49,303 nt of DNA from an uncultured Eubacteriales bacterium (GCA_934647945.1 CAKUFK010000018.1:1-49303), one strand, 5' to 3'. Positions 7,753-15,804 are shown, counted from the first letter of the stretch. Notes: generated by a model not told the origin, from the letters alone. Made by a program: numbers and translations.

Positions 7753-8540
7753 AACATCCCCGTCCCCCTTTCATTTCGAGACGCTTCCCGCTTTTCATTG
7801 AACTGCTGGACCGTCTGCAGCATCTCCGGTGTCAATCCAAAGCCGTCGCCTAAAAATACTTTCCAGTCCAAGTTGTCCTCTATGGCGGCGGCAAATTCCG
7901 TATCCTCGAGCAACACCTGGCTGGCAACCAGGGCCGAGGACGTTACAGAAAACGTCTCGGCATACCGCTGGGATTTCAGCGCAATCAGCTTCATCGCGCG
8001 ATCCAGCAGCGCCTCTTTCTCCTCTTCGCTGAGCTTGCTTATGACCTGGGGGTTCGCGAGCATAAACTCAAAATAAATCAGACGGATGGAGCCGAATTCG
8101 TCCACATTTTTCACGTTGTCCAGCGATAGTTTGAGATACTTTTGGAGCAGCAGTGGTGCCCCGTCCTCCCGAGACAGCAGCTCCCGCAGCCCGTTAAAAC
8201 CGTCGACAAGCTGACAAAACCCATCTTGAAGCGAATTTTGATACATCATATTGGAAAACAGAGGATAGGCAAGGCAGGTCTCGATGAGTCCCTCGGTGGA
8301 CATGGTTTCGAGAATCTCCTCCGGGACCTGGCAGACCTCCAGCTTTTTCTTGAGCGAGCGGAGCTTGCCCCATTCTTCCGGTGTCTTTTCCGGGGTGATC
8401 GGGAACTCATAGGCATCGCCGGCCGTCTCCATCTCATACCAGGGCGGGCTTTCGGTCGCTGCCGGCACGGCGCCCAGGGCCACGGCGAACGCGGTTGCCA
8501 GACACAAGGTCAGCAGCAGCCGCAGACCGTGCTTTTTCAT
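7749..8540 (-). CDS. Secreted helical partner protein (copy B)
   Basis: Another 263-residue exported helical protein, exactly the length of copy A. Residues 1 to about 95 match copy A almost identically at both protein and DNA level; from there to the end only scattered positions agree (for example FNGLRELLSRED). The ATG at 8540 is chosen over an upstream in-frame start because it has the SD GGAGAG and the same context as copy A. It is the first gene of the tandem cassette pair and follows the DNRLRE lipoprotein gene on the same strand, so the five genes may form one operon. Function is unknown. Confidence 0.7.
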   Translation of the reverse strand: MKKHGLRLLLTLCLATAFAVALGAVPAATESPPWYEMETAGDAYEFPITPEKTPEEWGKLRSLKKKLEVCQVPEEILETMSTEGLIETCLAYPLFSNMMYQNSLQDGFCQLVDGFNGLRELLSREDGAPLLLQKYLKLSLDNVKNVDEFGSIRLIYFEFMLANPQVISKLSEEEKEALLDRAMKLIALKSQRYAETFSVTSSALVASQVLLEDTEFAAAIEDNLDWKVFLGDGFGLTPEMLQTVQQFNEKREASRNERGTGMF

Positions 8541-8631
8541 CACGTTCTCTCCTTTCCGAATGTCAAAACGGGGTTTTCCAGACCAGAAAATGCGGCGTCC
8601 AGGCGGCCCTGCCACATCTCCGGTGTGTTCC

Positions 8632-8716
8632 ATCACAGCATACACATCCCTCCTTCCACGGAGATGGGCCGGTGCCCGGCTTGCTCTTGACACTGAATCA
8701 CCTCAGAGGTCAGGCC
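8632..8716 (-). pseudogene. Remnant C-terminus of a third helical partner gene
   Basis: Translated on the minus strand this stretch reads LTSEVIQCQEQAGHRPISVE before reaching a stop. That matches the C-terminal LTSEVLQCVTEQAGHRRIPV of helical copy A with one codon lost. No start, signal peptide or peptidase partner remains. It sits between the lipoprotein gene and cassette B and is best read as the scar of a deleted third cassette. Confidence 0.7.
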
Positions 8717-8738
8717 ACACTTTTGGGGACGGCATGCT

Positions 8739-10121
8739 TTAAAATCCCCCGTCGGGGCTGCCTGCCTCCGTTCTTTCGAGGCTTTCGGGACGTGTTTTCA
8801 GTCGGACGACCACATAAGGGCTGTACAGCGCGTGATCCGACGACGCAAAAATCCGAAAGCCCTCGTCCTCCTCAGCCTTCAGCAGAAGCCCCATGAGTTC
8901 CGTTTCCCAGGAATAGAATTCCACGCAATCCCTTACAAATTCCGTTATATCATACGCGCGGACGGAGGCTTGTGTCCGGCTCTTGGCCGATACCCGTTTG
9001 TCCTCTGGAACCCGGTCCGACCAAACGACACTTTGGCTGTTCCACTGATAAAGCGGCTTATAAAAGGCGGTTTTGACCGCCCCGGACGTGTACAATTCGC
9101 GAACGCAATATTCCGCGCTCAGGATATCGGCCGGGGCAGCATGAAAATACGTATTCAGCCGGAAGCGCACATACGTCCAGCCCTCCCCCAGTGCAGGATG
9201 GTGCCCGACAACCTCATAGTGCCGCAGATAGGCGTTGGTGTCGAATTCGGAATACACGCTGGAGTCCGGAATTTTCTCGGTATAGATTTCAAAAGACGGA
9301 TCCAGCTTGACCGGATAGACGGCGCCCCGCAGAACAGCCTCGTCCATCAGCAACTGTACGTGCTGCCCATCCGCCTTATACAGTATCGATACATCGGTTG
9401 TGACGTCAAATGCCTTGTCCGGGTGATGCCGTAGGAGCGGCTGACGCACGACGCTTTGAATATCGTCTCCGTCCCGGAAGACGATATAGCCGTTTTGCCT
9501 GTCAATGTAGCTCGCATCATTTGTACGGACACAGAAGTCTAGCGTATTCTCTTCCGGACATTTCTTCAGCACCAGCTCGGCCTGGATTCCGGCCTTGGTT
9601 GGATAAAACACCATATCCAATGCCGTGCCCTCGTATAAGACGGCGCTGACAGTATCTCCATACATATTGACATACGGCGTGTCTTTGGCTTCCGAAAAGC
9701 CGGACCAGTCCCCGCAGGGCTTAAATTCGATCCAGGCCTCACCCTTTTCTACCCGGAAGTATTCCGACAGGGATGGAGGGAAATAGGCCTTGATCTCGTT
9801 CGCCTTATTTTCGTAGGCGAACCCCTCTTTTCCCGAGGCCACGACGGTATTGTCGATCACGGCATAGCCATCCCCAGTGGGATACTGGACCGGAGACGAA
9901 AAAATATACAGCGAATAGGTGCCGTCCCGGTTTGGATAACCGACAGTGTACGGCGTATTGCATTCGGGCAATGCTTCTCCCTGTCCGGATATACCCGGAA
10001 CAGGAGAAAGGGCAGTGGACAGGACGACACCGGTTTTGCCGCGGCATCCGCAACACAAAACCAGCAGAAACAGTAAAATTATGCTGTAAATTCTCCCCCG
10101 TTTGCCGACTTGTTTATACAT
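8739..10121 (-). CDS. DNRLRE-domain surface lipoprotein
   Basis: The protein has 460 residues. An N-terminal hydrophobic segment (IYSIILLFLLVLCCGC) ends in a cysteine cluster that may be a lipobox, so it is probably exported and membrane-anchored. Residues about 290-450 contain an all-beta module starting EIYTEKIPDSSVYSEFDT that resembles DNRLRE-type domains, which often precede Rhs/YD-repeat or other large surface modules. Here the protein ends after it. The ATG at 10121 is chosen because it sits 21 bases after a good -10 box, with a weak SD (GAGAAG); a longer frame would start upstream of that promoter. It heads the operon containing the cassette genes. Role unknown; a wall-binding or adhesion function is possible. 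Confidence 0.68.
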   Translation of the reverse strand: MYKQVGKRGRIYSIILLFLLVLCCGCRGKTGVVLSTALSPVPGISGQGEALPECNTPYTVGYPNRDGTYSLYIFSSPVQYPTGDGYAVIDNTVVASGKEGFAYENKANEIKAYFPPSLSEYFRVEKGEAWIEFKPCGDWSGFSEAKDTPYVNMYGDTVSAVLYEGTALDMVFYPTKAGIQAELVLKKCPEENTLDFCVRTNDASYIDRQNGYIVFRDGDDIQSVVRQPLLRHHPDKAFDVTTDVSILYKADGQHVQLLMDEAVLRGAVYPVKLDPSFEIYTEKIPDSSVYSEFDTNAYLRHYEVVGHHPALGEGWTYVRFRLNTYFHAAPADILSAEYCVRELYTSGAVKTAFYKPLYQWNSQSVVWSDRVPEDKRVSAKSRTQASVRAYDITEFVRDCVEFYSWETELMGLLLKAEEDEGFRIFASSDHALYSPYVVVRLKTRPESLERTEAGSPDGGF

Positions 10122-10123
10122 GA

Positions 10124-10152
10124 TTGACAACTTCTCACTCTTATTGTATAAA
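10124..10152 (+). promoter_or_regulatory. Promoter of the AraC-family gene
   Basis: TTGACA (10124-10129) and TATAAA (10147-10152) are 17 bases apart on the plus strand. It lies within the same 48 bases as the oppositely directed lipoprotein promoter. The two -35 boxes form the inverted repeat TTGACAA/TTGTCAA. Confidence 0.7.
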
Positions 10153-10171
10153 ATATGGTAGAAATTGTCAA
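10143..10171 (-). promoter_or_regulatory. Promoter of the lipoprotein/cassette operon
   Basis: On the minus strand TTGACA (10171-10166) and TACAAT (10148-10143) are 17 bases apart. The -10 box overlaps the -10 box of the divergent AraC gene promoter, so both cannot be occupied at once. Confidence 0.75.
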
Positions 10172-10189
10172 CGTCAATGAATAGCACTT

Positions 10190-11164
10190 ATGAAAATAAA
10201 TCCTAGCACAATCCACAACGGAGGGGAGGGCCGCCCTTTGTACGCCGCCTATACGCATCGTTCCGGCCGTGTGGCGGAGATTGAGTACGTGGCAAACGAC
10301 GACTGCCGTCAGATCGATACCCGGCAGCGATACACCCTGATCCTGCTGGAAGCGGGCAGCCTGACGCTGGATGTCGGCGGCCATATCCGGGCCTTTGCTG
10401 CCCCCTGTGTTCTGCCGGCCCAGGAAAACCTGGAGATCACCTTTGTCCGTTCCCACCGGCTGGCGGCTAGAGTCATCCGGTTCGACGTATCGTTTTTAAA
10501 CGTCCATATCGGCTACGAAATGATCCATTCCGGCCGGTATGACGAATCTATCGAGGATTTCGGATTTATCCCGCTGAACGCGTTTTATGAGTGCCCGGAT
10601 GGCGTCCCTCCGTTTCTGCCTTTGTCCCGGGACGGCTTTCTGCGTATGCAGGATCTATTCGACGCCTTCGGCGCGGCGCTCGCCAGCCGGAACGATCCCC
10701 GTTGGTCCTGCTGGACAAGGCTGCATTTGCTGATGATATTGGAATTGGTGCACCGGTGCCACACGGCGGCTGTTGGCCAAAGGACGGCGGGTTTCGACCT
10801 CCAGGCCCCGCATGTGTGGGTTTCTCTGCTGCTGGAGTATATTCACAGCCATTATGCGGAAAGCCTGTCCCTGGACGCCCTGTCCCAATATATCCATGTT
10901 AACAAGACGAGCCTGTCCAAGGAATTCAAAGCCGTCGTCGGGTGTTCCGTTGCGGAATATATACAGCTCTACCGCTTTCAATGCGCCTGTCTGGCCCTTT
11001 CCACCACCGATATTCCCGTCGGGGATATCGCCGGGCAATGCGGGTTTTCAAGCGGGGCTTACTTTGCCCGGCGGTTCCGGCAGGTCATGGGGATGACACC
11101 GTTGGAATACCGTAAAAGCCGGATCCACAACCGGACGGCCGCTGGCGGAAATCCGCTGGCGTAA
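10190..11164 (+). CDS. AraC-family transcriptional regulator
   Basis: This 324-residue DNA-binding protein has a C-terminal AraC/XylS double helix-turn-helix at about 210-312, with SLDALSQYIHVNKTSLSKEF and the signature DIAGQCGFSSGAYFARRFRQ followed by GMTPLEYRK. The N-terminal 110 residues look like a cupin-type ligand-sensing domain. The ATG at 10190 has no clear SD; an in-frame TTG at 10238 has a strong one (GGAGGGGAGG) and may be the real start, giving 308 residues. It is divergent from the lipoprotein/cassette operon and shares an overlapping promoter region with it. Control of that operon is the natural inference. Confidence 0.88.
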   Translation: MKINPSTIHNGGEGRPLYAAYTHRSGRVAEIEYVANDDCRQIDTRQRYTLILLEAGSLTLDVGGHIRAFAAPCVLPAQENLEITFVRSHRLAARVIRFDVSFLNVHIGYEMIHSGRYDESIEDFGFIPLNAFYECPDGVPPFLPLSRDGFLRMQDLFDAFGAALASRNDPRWSCWTRLHLLMILELVHRCHTAAVGQRTAGFDLQAPHVWVSLLLEYIHSHYAESLSLDALSQYIHVNKTSLSKEFKAVVGCSVAEYIQLYRFQCACLALSTTDIPVGDIAGQCGFSSGAYFARRFRQVMGMTPLEYRKSRIHNRTAAGGNPLA

Positions 11165-11180
11165 GACTTTGCCGGACAGA

Positions 11181-11215
11181 AAAAGGCATGGACGTTTCAG
11201 CCGTCCATGCCTTTT
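11181..11215. terminator. Bidirectional terminator between araC-like gene and ricT
   Basis: A perfect 14-base inverted repeat (AAAAGGCATGGACG and its complement, loop of seven) has A-runs on one side and T-runs on the other. It can end transcripts from both convergent genes. Confidence 0.85.
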
Positions 11216-11237
11216 GATATACAGCCGCCCGGCCGTT

Positions 11238-12101
11238 CTATTCGGCATCCCCCGCGGGCTCAGCCGCTTCCCTTTGTGGTCTTCCGCGGCCGTCCCGTAT
11301 GACCTTGACATCCTCCCGTCTGTACAGGGCCGGGGGAGAATCGGGAGCCTTTTCCAGCCTCACCTTGATTGCGCCGGTGAGCAGGTTGGCCTCCACCACC
11401 TGGCCCCGCCCATCCGGGGTGTTGACGATCGCGCCCTGCCGGGGGGTGATGCGCAGCAGCGACTCATAAGCCTCCTGCTCGTACTTGAGACAGCACATCA
11501 GACGGCCGCAGGAGCCCGAAATTTTGGTAGGGTTGAGGGATAGGCCCTGCTCCTTCGCCATTTTGATGGAGACCGGCTGGAAATCCCCTAAAAACTGGGA
11601 ACAGCAGAAGGGACGGCCGCAGATGCCGAGCCCGCCGAGCATCTTGGCCTCGTCCCGCACCCCGATCTGGCGCAGCTCGATGCGGGTACGGAACACCGAG
11701 GCGAGGTCCTTGACCAGCTCCCGGAAATCCACCCGGCCGTCGGCTGTGAAATAGAACAGGATTTTGGAACTGTCGAAGGTGTATTCCACATCCACCAGTT
11801 TCATATCCAGCTTGTGGGCGGCGATTTTTTCCTGGCAAATCCGCATGGCCTTCTGTTCCCGCTCCGCGTTTTCCCTCGCCCGCTTGAGATCCTCGGGAGA
11901 AGCCGCGCGCAGAACCGGTTTGAGCGGCCGCACGATTGTCTCGTCCGATACCTGCTTATTGGGAATGACGACCTCGCCGCATTCCATGCCGCGGGCGGTT
12001 TCCACCACCACGTGGTCGCCTTTCTGAAAGGAACTGCCGGCAGGATCGAAATAATAGACCTTTCCCATATTCTTAAAACGGATTCCGATGATTTCGGCCA
12101 T
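11238..12101 (-). CDS. ricT: RicT/YaaT, PSP1-domain protein
   Basis: The 287-residue protein is the PSP1 family member RicT (YaaT), part of the RicA-RicF-RicT complex that in Bacillus stimulates RNase Y-dependent mRNA maturation and sporulation phosphorelay. The two Cys clusters CGRPFCC (C161, C166, C167) and CGRLMCC (C198, C203, C204) are the family's Fe-S-type ligands. Start is the ATG at 12101 (MAEIIGIRFKNMGKVYYF), the conserved N-terminus, with an SD-like GAAAGG. It lies just downstream of holB on the same strand, the conserved Firmicutes order. The C-terminal tail is Pro/Ala/Glu-rich and variable. Confidence 0.95.
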   Translation of the reverse strand: MAEIIGIRFKNMGKVYYFDPAGSSFQKGDHVVVETARGMECGEVVIPNKQVSDETIVRPLKPVLRAASPEDLKRARENAEREQKAMRICQEKIAAHKLDMKLVDVEYTFDSSKILFYFTADGRVDFRELVKDLASVFRTRIELRQIGVRDEAKMLGGLGICGRPFCCSQFLGDFQPVSIKMAKEQGLSLNPTKISGSCGRLMCCLKYEQEAYESLLRITPRQGAIVNTPDGRGQVVEANLLTGAIKVRLEKAPDSPPALYRREDVKVIRDGRGRPQREAAEPAGDAE

Positions 12102-12187
12102 GGTATCCAACCTTTCTATCTGTATGCCTTCCGGCTCAACGAATGCTGTACACGGAAACAGGAGGTTTGCGGATGGAAATCCATCCC

Positions 12188-13213
12188 TCACCGTCCGGCC
12201 GCTTGCCGCAGGCGGGCGGTCAGCAGGGTGAGCAGGAGGGTGTGATTGGCGTTGCGGCGCCGGATGCGTTCGAGCTCCCCGGCCGTTTCGAGCAGACGGA
12301 GCAGGCGTTCCCGGGACAGGGCCTGGGAGAGGGCGGCTGCAGCGTCGGGCGCGATGGAGAGGCAGCCGTCCCCCCCGCTGCGCAGCACGAGGGCGTCCCG
12401 GAACACCAGCGTAAGGCCGGTGAGCACCCCGGGCAAGGCTTCCCGGTCTTTCTCCAGCCGCCCGGTCAGCCTCAGGAGCGGCAGCTCCGCAGGCGCCGCG
12501 ACGGCGGCCGCCAGCTCAGGGACCAGCTCCTGGACCCGCTGGTACACGCCGTCCGACAGCCCCCGCAGGGCCTGTCCCACCACACCGCCCGACAAAACCG
12601 CCGCACGGCGCCGGTCCTCCGGGGATGTATCGGGCAGGAGGGCTCCCAGTATGGTCACGGACTCTTCCTCAGCCACTCCGGAGAGGCTGAGCGTCACCAC
12701 CCGGGAGCGAATGGTCTCCAGCAGCTGGCCGCGGTTTTCACAGGTCAGAAGAAACAGCGCGCTCGCGGGCGGTTCTTCCAGGATTTTGAGAAGGGCGTTC
12801 TGCGCCTGCTCGGTCATATTCTGCGCCTCGGCGAGCAGGAACACCCGTCTGGGGGCCTCGTTGGGCAGAATGTAGGCATCCTCCCGCAACGCGCGGACGG
12901 TATCGATATGGAAGGAACGGGCGGCCCCCTCCCCCCCCGCTTCGAGGATATCCGGATGGGAACCCGCCGCCGCTTTGCGGCAGCCTGGGCAGACGCCGCA
13001 GGGTTTTTCGCCCTCTCCGGTACAAACGGCGGCCATGGCCGTCAGCCTGGCCAGTGTGCGCCGCCCGGAGCCGGCTGGCCCTTCAAAGAGCAGGGCATGA
13101 GGAAGCCGCCCCCCGTCGATGCAGGCGGAGAGCCGCTCTTTCGCCTCGGTATTTCCGGCAAACGTGAGAAAGCCGGCGGACGGCGAAGGGCCGGGCACCC
13201 GGTCAAAGCGCAT
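12188..13213 (-). CDS. holB: DNA polymerase III delta-prime subunit
   Basis: A 341-residue AAA+ clamp-loader subunit that helps load the sliding clamp at replication forks. The Walker A region GPAGSGRRT (45-53) has arginine in place of the catalytic lysine, in line with delta-prime being a non-hydrolysing subunit in many bacteria. A zinc-binding knuckle with C64, C72, C75 and C78 (CGVCPGC) follows, then NALLKILEEPP and the TIRSR element equivalent to the SRC motif. An SD (AAAGGACAGGGG) precedes the ATG. It sits between darA and ricT in one probable operon driven from 13670. The region is strongly GC-rich, as are its neighbours. Confidence 0.95.
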   Translation of the reverse strand: MRFDRVPGPSPSAGFLTFAGNTEAKERLSACIDGGRLPHALLFEGPAGSGRRTLARLTAMAAVCTGEGEKPCGVCPGCRKAAAGSHPDILEAGGEGAARSFHIDTVRALREDAYILPNEAPRRVFLLAEAQNMTEQAQNALLKILEEPPASALFLLTCENRGQLLETIRSRVVTLSLSGVAEEESVTILGALLPDTSPEDRRRAAVLSGGVVGQALRGLSDGVYQRVQELVPELAAAVAAPAELPLLRLTGRLEKDREALPGVLTGLTLVFRDALVLRSGGDGCLSIAPDAAAALSQALSRERLLRLLETAGELERIRRRNANHTLLLTLLTARLRQAAGR

Positions 13214-13242
13214 GGAGGCCCCTGTCCTTTCCTAAAATACGA

Positions 13243-13569
13243 TTACAGCTTTTCATAGCGCTCGATATCGGTGACAAACACCGTGGCGCCTCCCACGGTC
13301 ACCTCCATGGGGAAAGAGGCGTAGGTGCTGGTGCCATAGGTGCTGCTGGGCACCATCTGGGTGCGCTTGCGGGAATGCTGCTCGATAATGGAGATCACTT
13401 CGTCGACCCGGCTGTCGTCGGTCCCCATCAGGAAAGTGGTGTTCCCCGCCATGAGAAACCCGCCGGTGGTGGCCAGCTTGGTGACCGAAAAGCCGGCACG
13501 GGTCAGGGCGGACGAAACGGAACCGCTGTCGTCCTTGTTGACGATGGCAAAAATCAGTTTCATCGACAT
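13243..13569 (-). CDS. darA: Cyclic-di-AMP receptor DarA/PstA (YaaQ)
   Basis: This 108-residue PII-like protein binds cyclic di-AMP. Recognisable features are the N-terminus MKLIFAIVNKDDSG, LATTGGFLMAGNTTFLMG (the nucleotide-contacting T-loop region) and the C-terminal VGGATVFVTDIERYEKL. Length is typical (about 109). The ATG at 13569 lies at better distance from the SD GGAGGAA than the internal ATG two codons later, though the family usually starts with MKLI. It heads the darA-holB-ricT operon, as in Bacillus (yaaQ-yaaR-holB-yaaT, here without yaaR). Confidence 0.95.
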   Translation of the reverse strand: MSMKLIFAIVNKDDSGSVSSALTRAGFSVTKLATTGGFLMAGNTTFLMGTDDSRVDEVISIIEQHSRKRTQMVPSSTYGTSTYASFPMEVTVGGATVFVTDIERYEKL

Positions 13570-13641
13570 AACTGTTCCTCCATACAGGTCCGGCCGCCCG
13601 AAAAAGCGCGTCCGGAATTCCGGTATCCCCGGAACATCTTT

Positions 13642-13670
13642 ATTATACTGTATTTTTGTCCGTCTGACAA
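13642..13670 (-). promoter_or_regulatory. Promoter of darA-holB-ricT
   Basis: On the minus strand TTGTCA (13670-13665) and TATAAT (13647-13642) are 17 bases apart. The start of transcription would be near 13635, leaving a leader of about 65 bases. Confidence 0.75.
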
Positions 13671-14526
13671 GGAAAATTCCGTGTCTTCAAAAACGGGCTC
13701 TTCCGCCCCCATACAATCCGCATACGCCGCGCGCGTACCAGAGCGCCTTCTTAAAATTGCCGCATACGCAGCCGCCGGATATCATGAAGCCAAATAGCGC
13801 CTCCGGGTTGCAAATTTATAAAATGATGACCACCCAAACTCCCGGGGGCCCCGGGCCCCCTTGTTGTATGAACGTCGGTTCAGGAGATGCCGTACCCGCC
13901 GATTTTCATGAAGAGAAAATCGGCAAATTCTCCGGGGGCCTGGGGGCGAAGCCCCCGGCGTCTCTTTGCGTCCTTTCTCCACGCGGAGAAAGGACGTGGC
14001 CGCGCATTGGATATCCCTTTTCATTAGGACAGCGTTTTATATGCGCGGACAAACTCCAACACGCCCCGCAAAAACGGGTCTGGCCTGCGGGCCACCCCCT
14101 TTCTTTACACAAAGAAAGGGGGAAAAGAAGCGCCAGGGGGAGCCCTCCTGGACCTTCCCCAGGTGTTTTGATTTTTAGGGCCATTGTGGGACACCACAAT
14201 GGCCGGTGACCGGCCCCCGATGCCCGTCCGTATAGAGAGCCCTTCAGGGGCGAGGCCGGAGTCCTTTTTAGGAAAGCCGGCGGGTACGGAATCTTTTGAA
14301 CCAACGCCCATACATAAAAGGGCTACGGCCCCGAGGGCTTGGATGGCTATAAAATCAATGGGCTTGTGACCAACCCATTCCCCGGGGTTTTGGGGGCCTC
14401 TCCCTGTATACCCATTGGCTTGCGTATTGGCGAAGCGCGTGTCCAGCGATATAAGCCTTCAGCGTATGAGGGTATAGGGACATATTTCCCATGCGGAGTA
14501 TTTTTTGATTTTTTTCGTCCCTTCCC
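13671..14526. repeat. Hairpin-rich intergenic region
   Basis: No believable gene is seen in about 850 bases. The middle holds a string of near-perfect inverted repeats, each a compact hairpin: 13898-13924 (GCCGATTTTC), 13932-13958 (CCGGGGGC), 13969-13996 (CGTCCTTTCTCC), 14095-14122 (CCCCCTTTCTTT), 14181-14202 (CCATTGTGG) and 14201-14215 (GGCCGGT). The flanks are low-complexity, GC-rich and lack promoters or SDs. It may be a composite of small dispersed palindromic elements. Open frames here are interrupted by these hairpins and look fortuitous. Confidence 0.6.
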
Positions 14527-14555
14527 TTGACATTTGGGGGCGGAGTGTCTATAAT
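14527..14555 (+). promoter_or_regulatory. Promoter of tRNA-Arg
   Basis: TTGACA (14527-14532), a 17-base spacer and TATAAT (14550-14555) form a perfect consensus promoter 19 bases before the tRNA, as expected for a strongly expressed stable RNA. Confidence 0.9.
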
Positions 14556-14574
14556 TTAGACGTTGTCCCCAAAT

Positions 14575-14651
14575 GCGCTCGTAGCTCAGCTGGATAGAGT
14601 GTCTGACTACGAATCAGAAGGTCAGGGGTTCGAATCCCTTCGGGCGCGCCA
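14575..14651 (+). tRNA. tRNA-Arg (anticodon ACG)
   Basis: The 77-base sequence folds into a cloverleaf: acceptor GCGCTCG pairs with CGGGCGC, the anticodon stem TCTGA/TCAGA encloses CTACGAA with anticodon ACG, and the T-loop is TTCGAAT. The 3' CCA is encoded. A phage integrase gene lies 113 bases beyond and points toward it, marking this tRNA as the integration target. Confidence 0.96.
14605..14651 (+). other. Probable attL in the tRNA-Arg 3' half
   Basis: Tyrosine-recombinase prophages usually recombine within the 3' half of a tRNA gene and restore it. The integrase next door makes this the likely left attachment site. The exact core cannot be fixed because attR is outside the window. Confidence 0.5.
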
Positions 14652-14700
14652 GAAAAAACCGCATGAAATAGCCGTTTTTTGGCCGTCTCATGCGGTTTTC
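14652..14700. terminator. Bidirectional terminator between tRNA-Arg and integrase
   Basis: An inverted repeat (AAAACCGCATGA and complement) encloses a smaller stem. T-runs occur on both strands, so it can end the tRNA transcript and the integrase transcript. Confidence 0.75.
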
Positions 14701-14763
14701 TTTATGCTCTAAAATCGGTTTTGACTACCTTTTGACTACCTTTTAAAATGTAAGTGCTAAAAA

Positions 14764-15804
14764 TCAAACGATAGAAACGAATTGCGCGTTGATTTTTTCG
14801 GCTGCGCTTAAGCCGTCCTTGTGGTCTAGATGCGTGTATACTTGGGCCGTCATCTGGATACTGCTGTGGCCTAGAAGGTACTGCGCCGTCCTCAAATCCA
14901 CCCCTGCATAATATAGATTTGTGGCGTAGGTATGCCGGAGCATATGAGGCCGGATGGCAAAATCTACCACTCCGAACACCTTTTCCCACATGCGCTTAAA
15001 TGCAATTTGCGTCATGGGGCCGCCGTCTGCTTTGGTTATGACATATAGCCCGGTCTTGGGAGTATCCCGGAGAATTTTAGCGAGCGGGTCGGGAATCGGG
15101 ATTGTCCTATGTGCGGCCTTGGTTTTGAGCTCCTGAGACGGGTCTGGCTGGTTGCCCACAAAGGCCAATGCTCTGTTTACCGTAAGGCTATTCGCCTTGA
15201 TATCTCCCCACTGAAGCCCTAATGCCTCTTCACGGCGCAATCCGCAGTACAGACAGAGCCCCACAAATGCCCTTGCTTTTGTATCTGTGACCGCCTCCAT
15301 GAGCTCCCTGACCTGATCGGCGGTAAGATGTTTTGTTTTTTCTGGCGCGGTGTGCTGCATGATTTTAATGCCAATCGTTGGGTCGTTGACGATTAGGCCG
15401 TTTTGCTGGGCCGTCTGAAATATCTGCCGCATGGTGATAAGGACTTTGTGCTGTAAACTCTCGGATTTATCCGCAACCGCTGACATGACCTCGCGGATGT
15501 GGACGGGACGTACAGAGCGGAGCGGCAAATCGCCTAATATGTCTAGGATATGGAGGTTATAAGCATCCTTGTACATTCTCAGCGTGTTTGGCCGCAGATC
15601 GGCCTTGTACTTATCAATCCAAACCTTTGCCCATTCTCCCACCAAAGTATTGTCGCCCACCTTTATTCCCTGCCGGTCTTCGGCGCGCAAGGTATCGGCG
15701 GCGGCGTTTAGCTCGGCCAATGTCCGGCCATATACGATTTTCTGCTTTCCGTCCGACAGAGTGATTTTCCGCTGGTACCGGCCGTCCTTTCGCTTCTTGG
15801 GCAT
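14764..15804 (-). CDS. int: Phage tyrosine integrase
   Basis: This 346-residue site-specific recombinase integrates and excises the prophage. An Arm-binding N-terminal region (about 1-50) and a core-binding SAM-like domain (about 55-140) precede the catalytic domain. Visible active-site residues are Arg190 (GLRREE), Lys229 region (KTKAAHRTIP), His287 and Arg290 (HMLRHTYATN), His313 (LGHSS) and the nucleophile Tyr323 (QVYTHL). The ATG at 15804 is preferred over an upstream in-frame start because it follows an SD (GGAGGGA). It points at tRNA-Arg, the normal orientation for a tRNA-targeting integrase. Confidence 0.96.
   Translation of the reverse strand: MPKKRKDGRYQRKITLSDGKQKIVYGRTLAELNAAADTLRAEDRQGIKVGDNTLVGEWAKVWIDKYKADLRPNTLRMYKDAYNLHILDILGDLPLRSVRPVHIREVMSAVADKSESLQHKVLITMRQIFQTAQQNGLIVNDPTIGIKIMQHTAPEKTKHLTADQVRELMEAVTDTKARAFVGLCLYCGLRREEALGLQWGDIKANSLTVNRALAFVGNQPDPSQELKTKAAHRTIPIPDPLAKILRDTPKTGLYVITKADGGPMTQIAFKRMWEKVFGVVDFAIRPHMLRHTYATNLYYAGVDLRTAQYLLGHSSIQMTAQVYTHLDHKDGLSAAEKINAQFVSIV

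Noticed and set aside
12246..12875. 209-codon plus-strand frame opposite holB
   Set aside because: It is an Arg/Ser-rich antisense shadow of holB without SD or motif.
13340..14209. 289-codon plus-strand frame across darA and the hairpin region
   Set aside because: It overlaps darA in antisense and then runs through perfect inverted repeats, so it is not a plausible protein.
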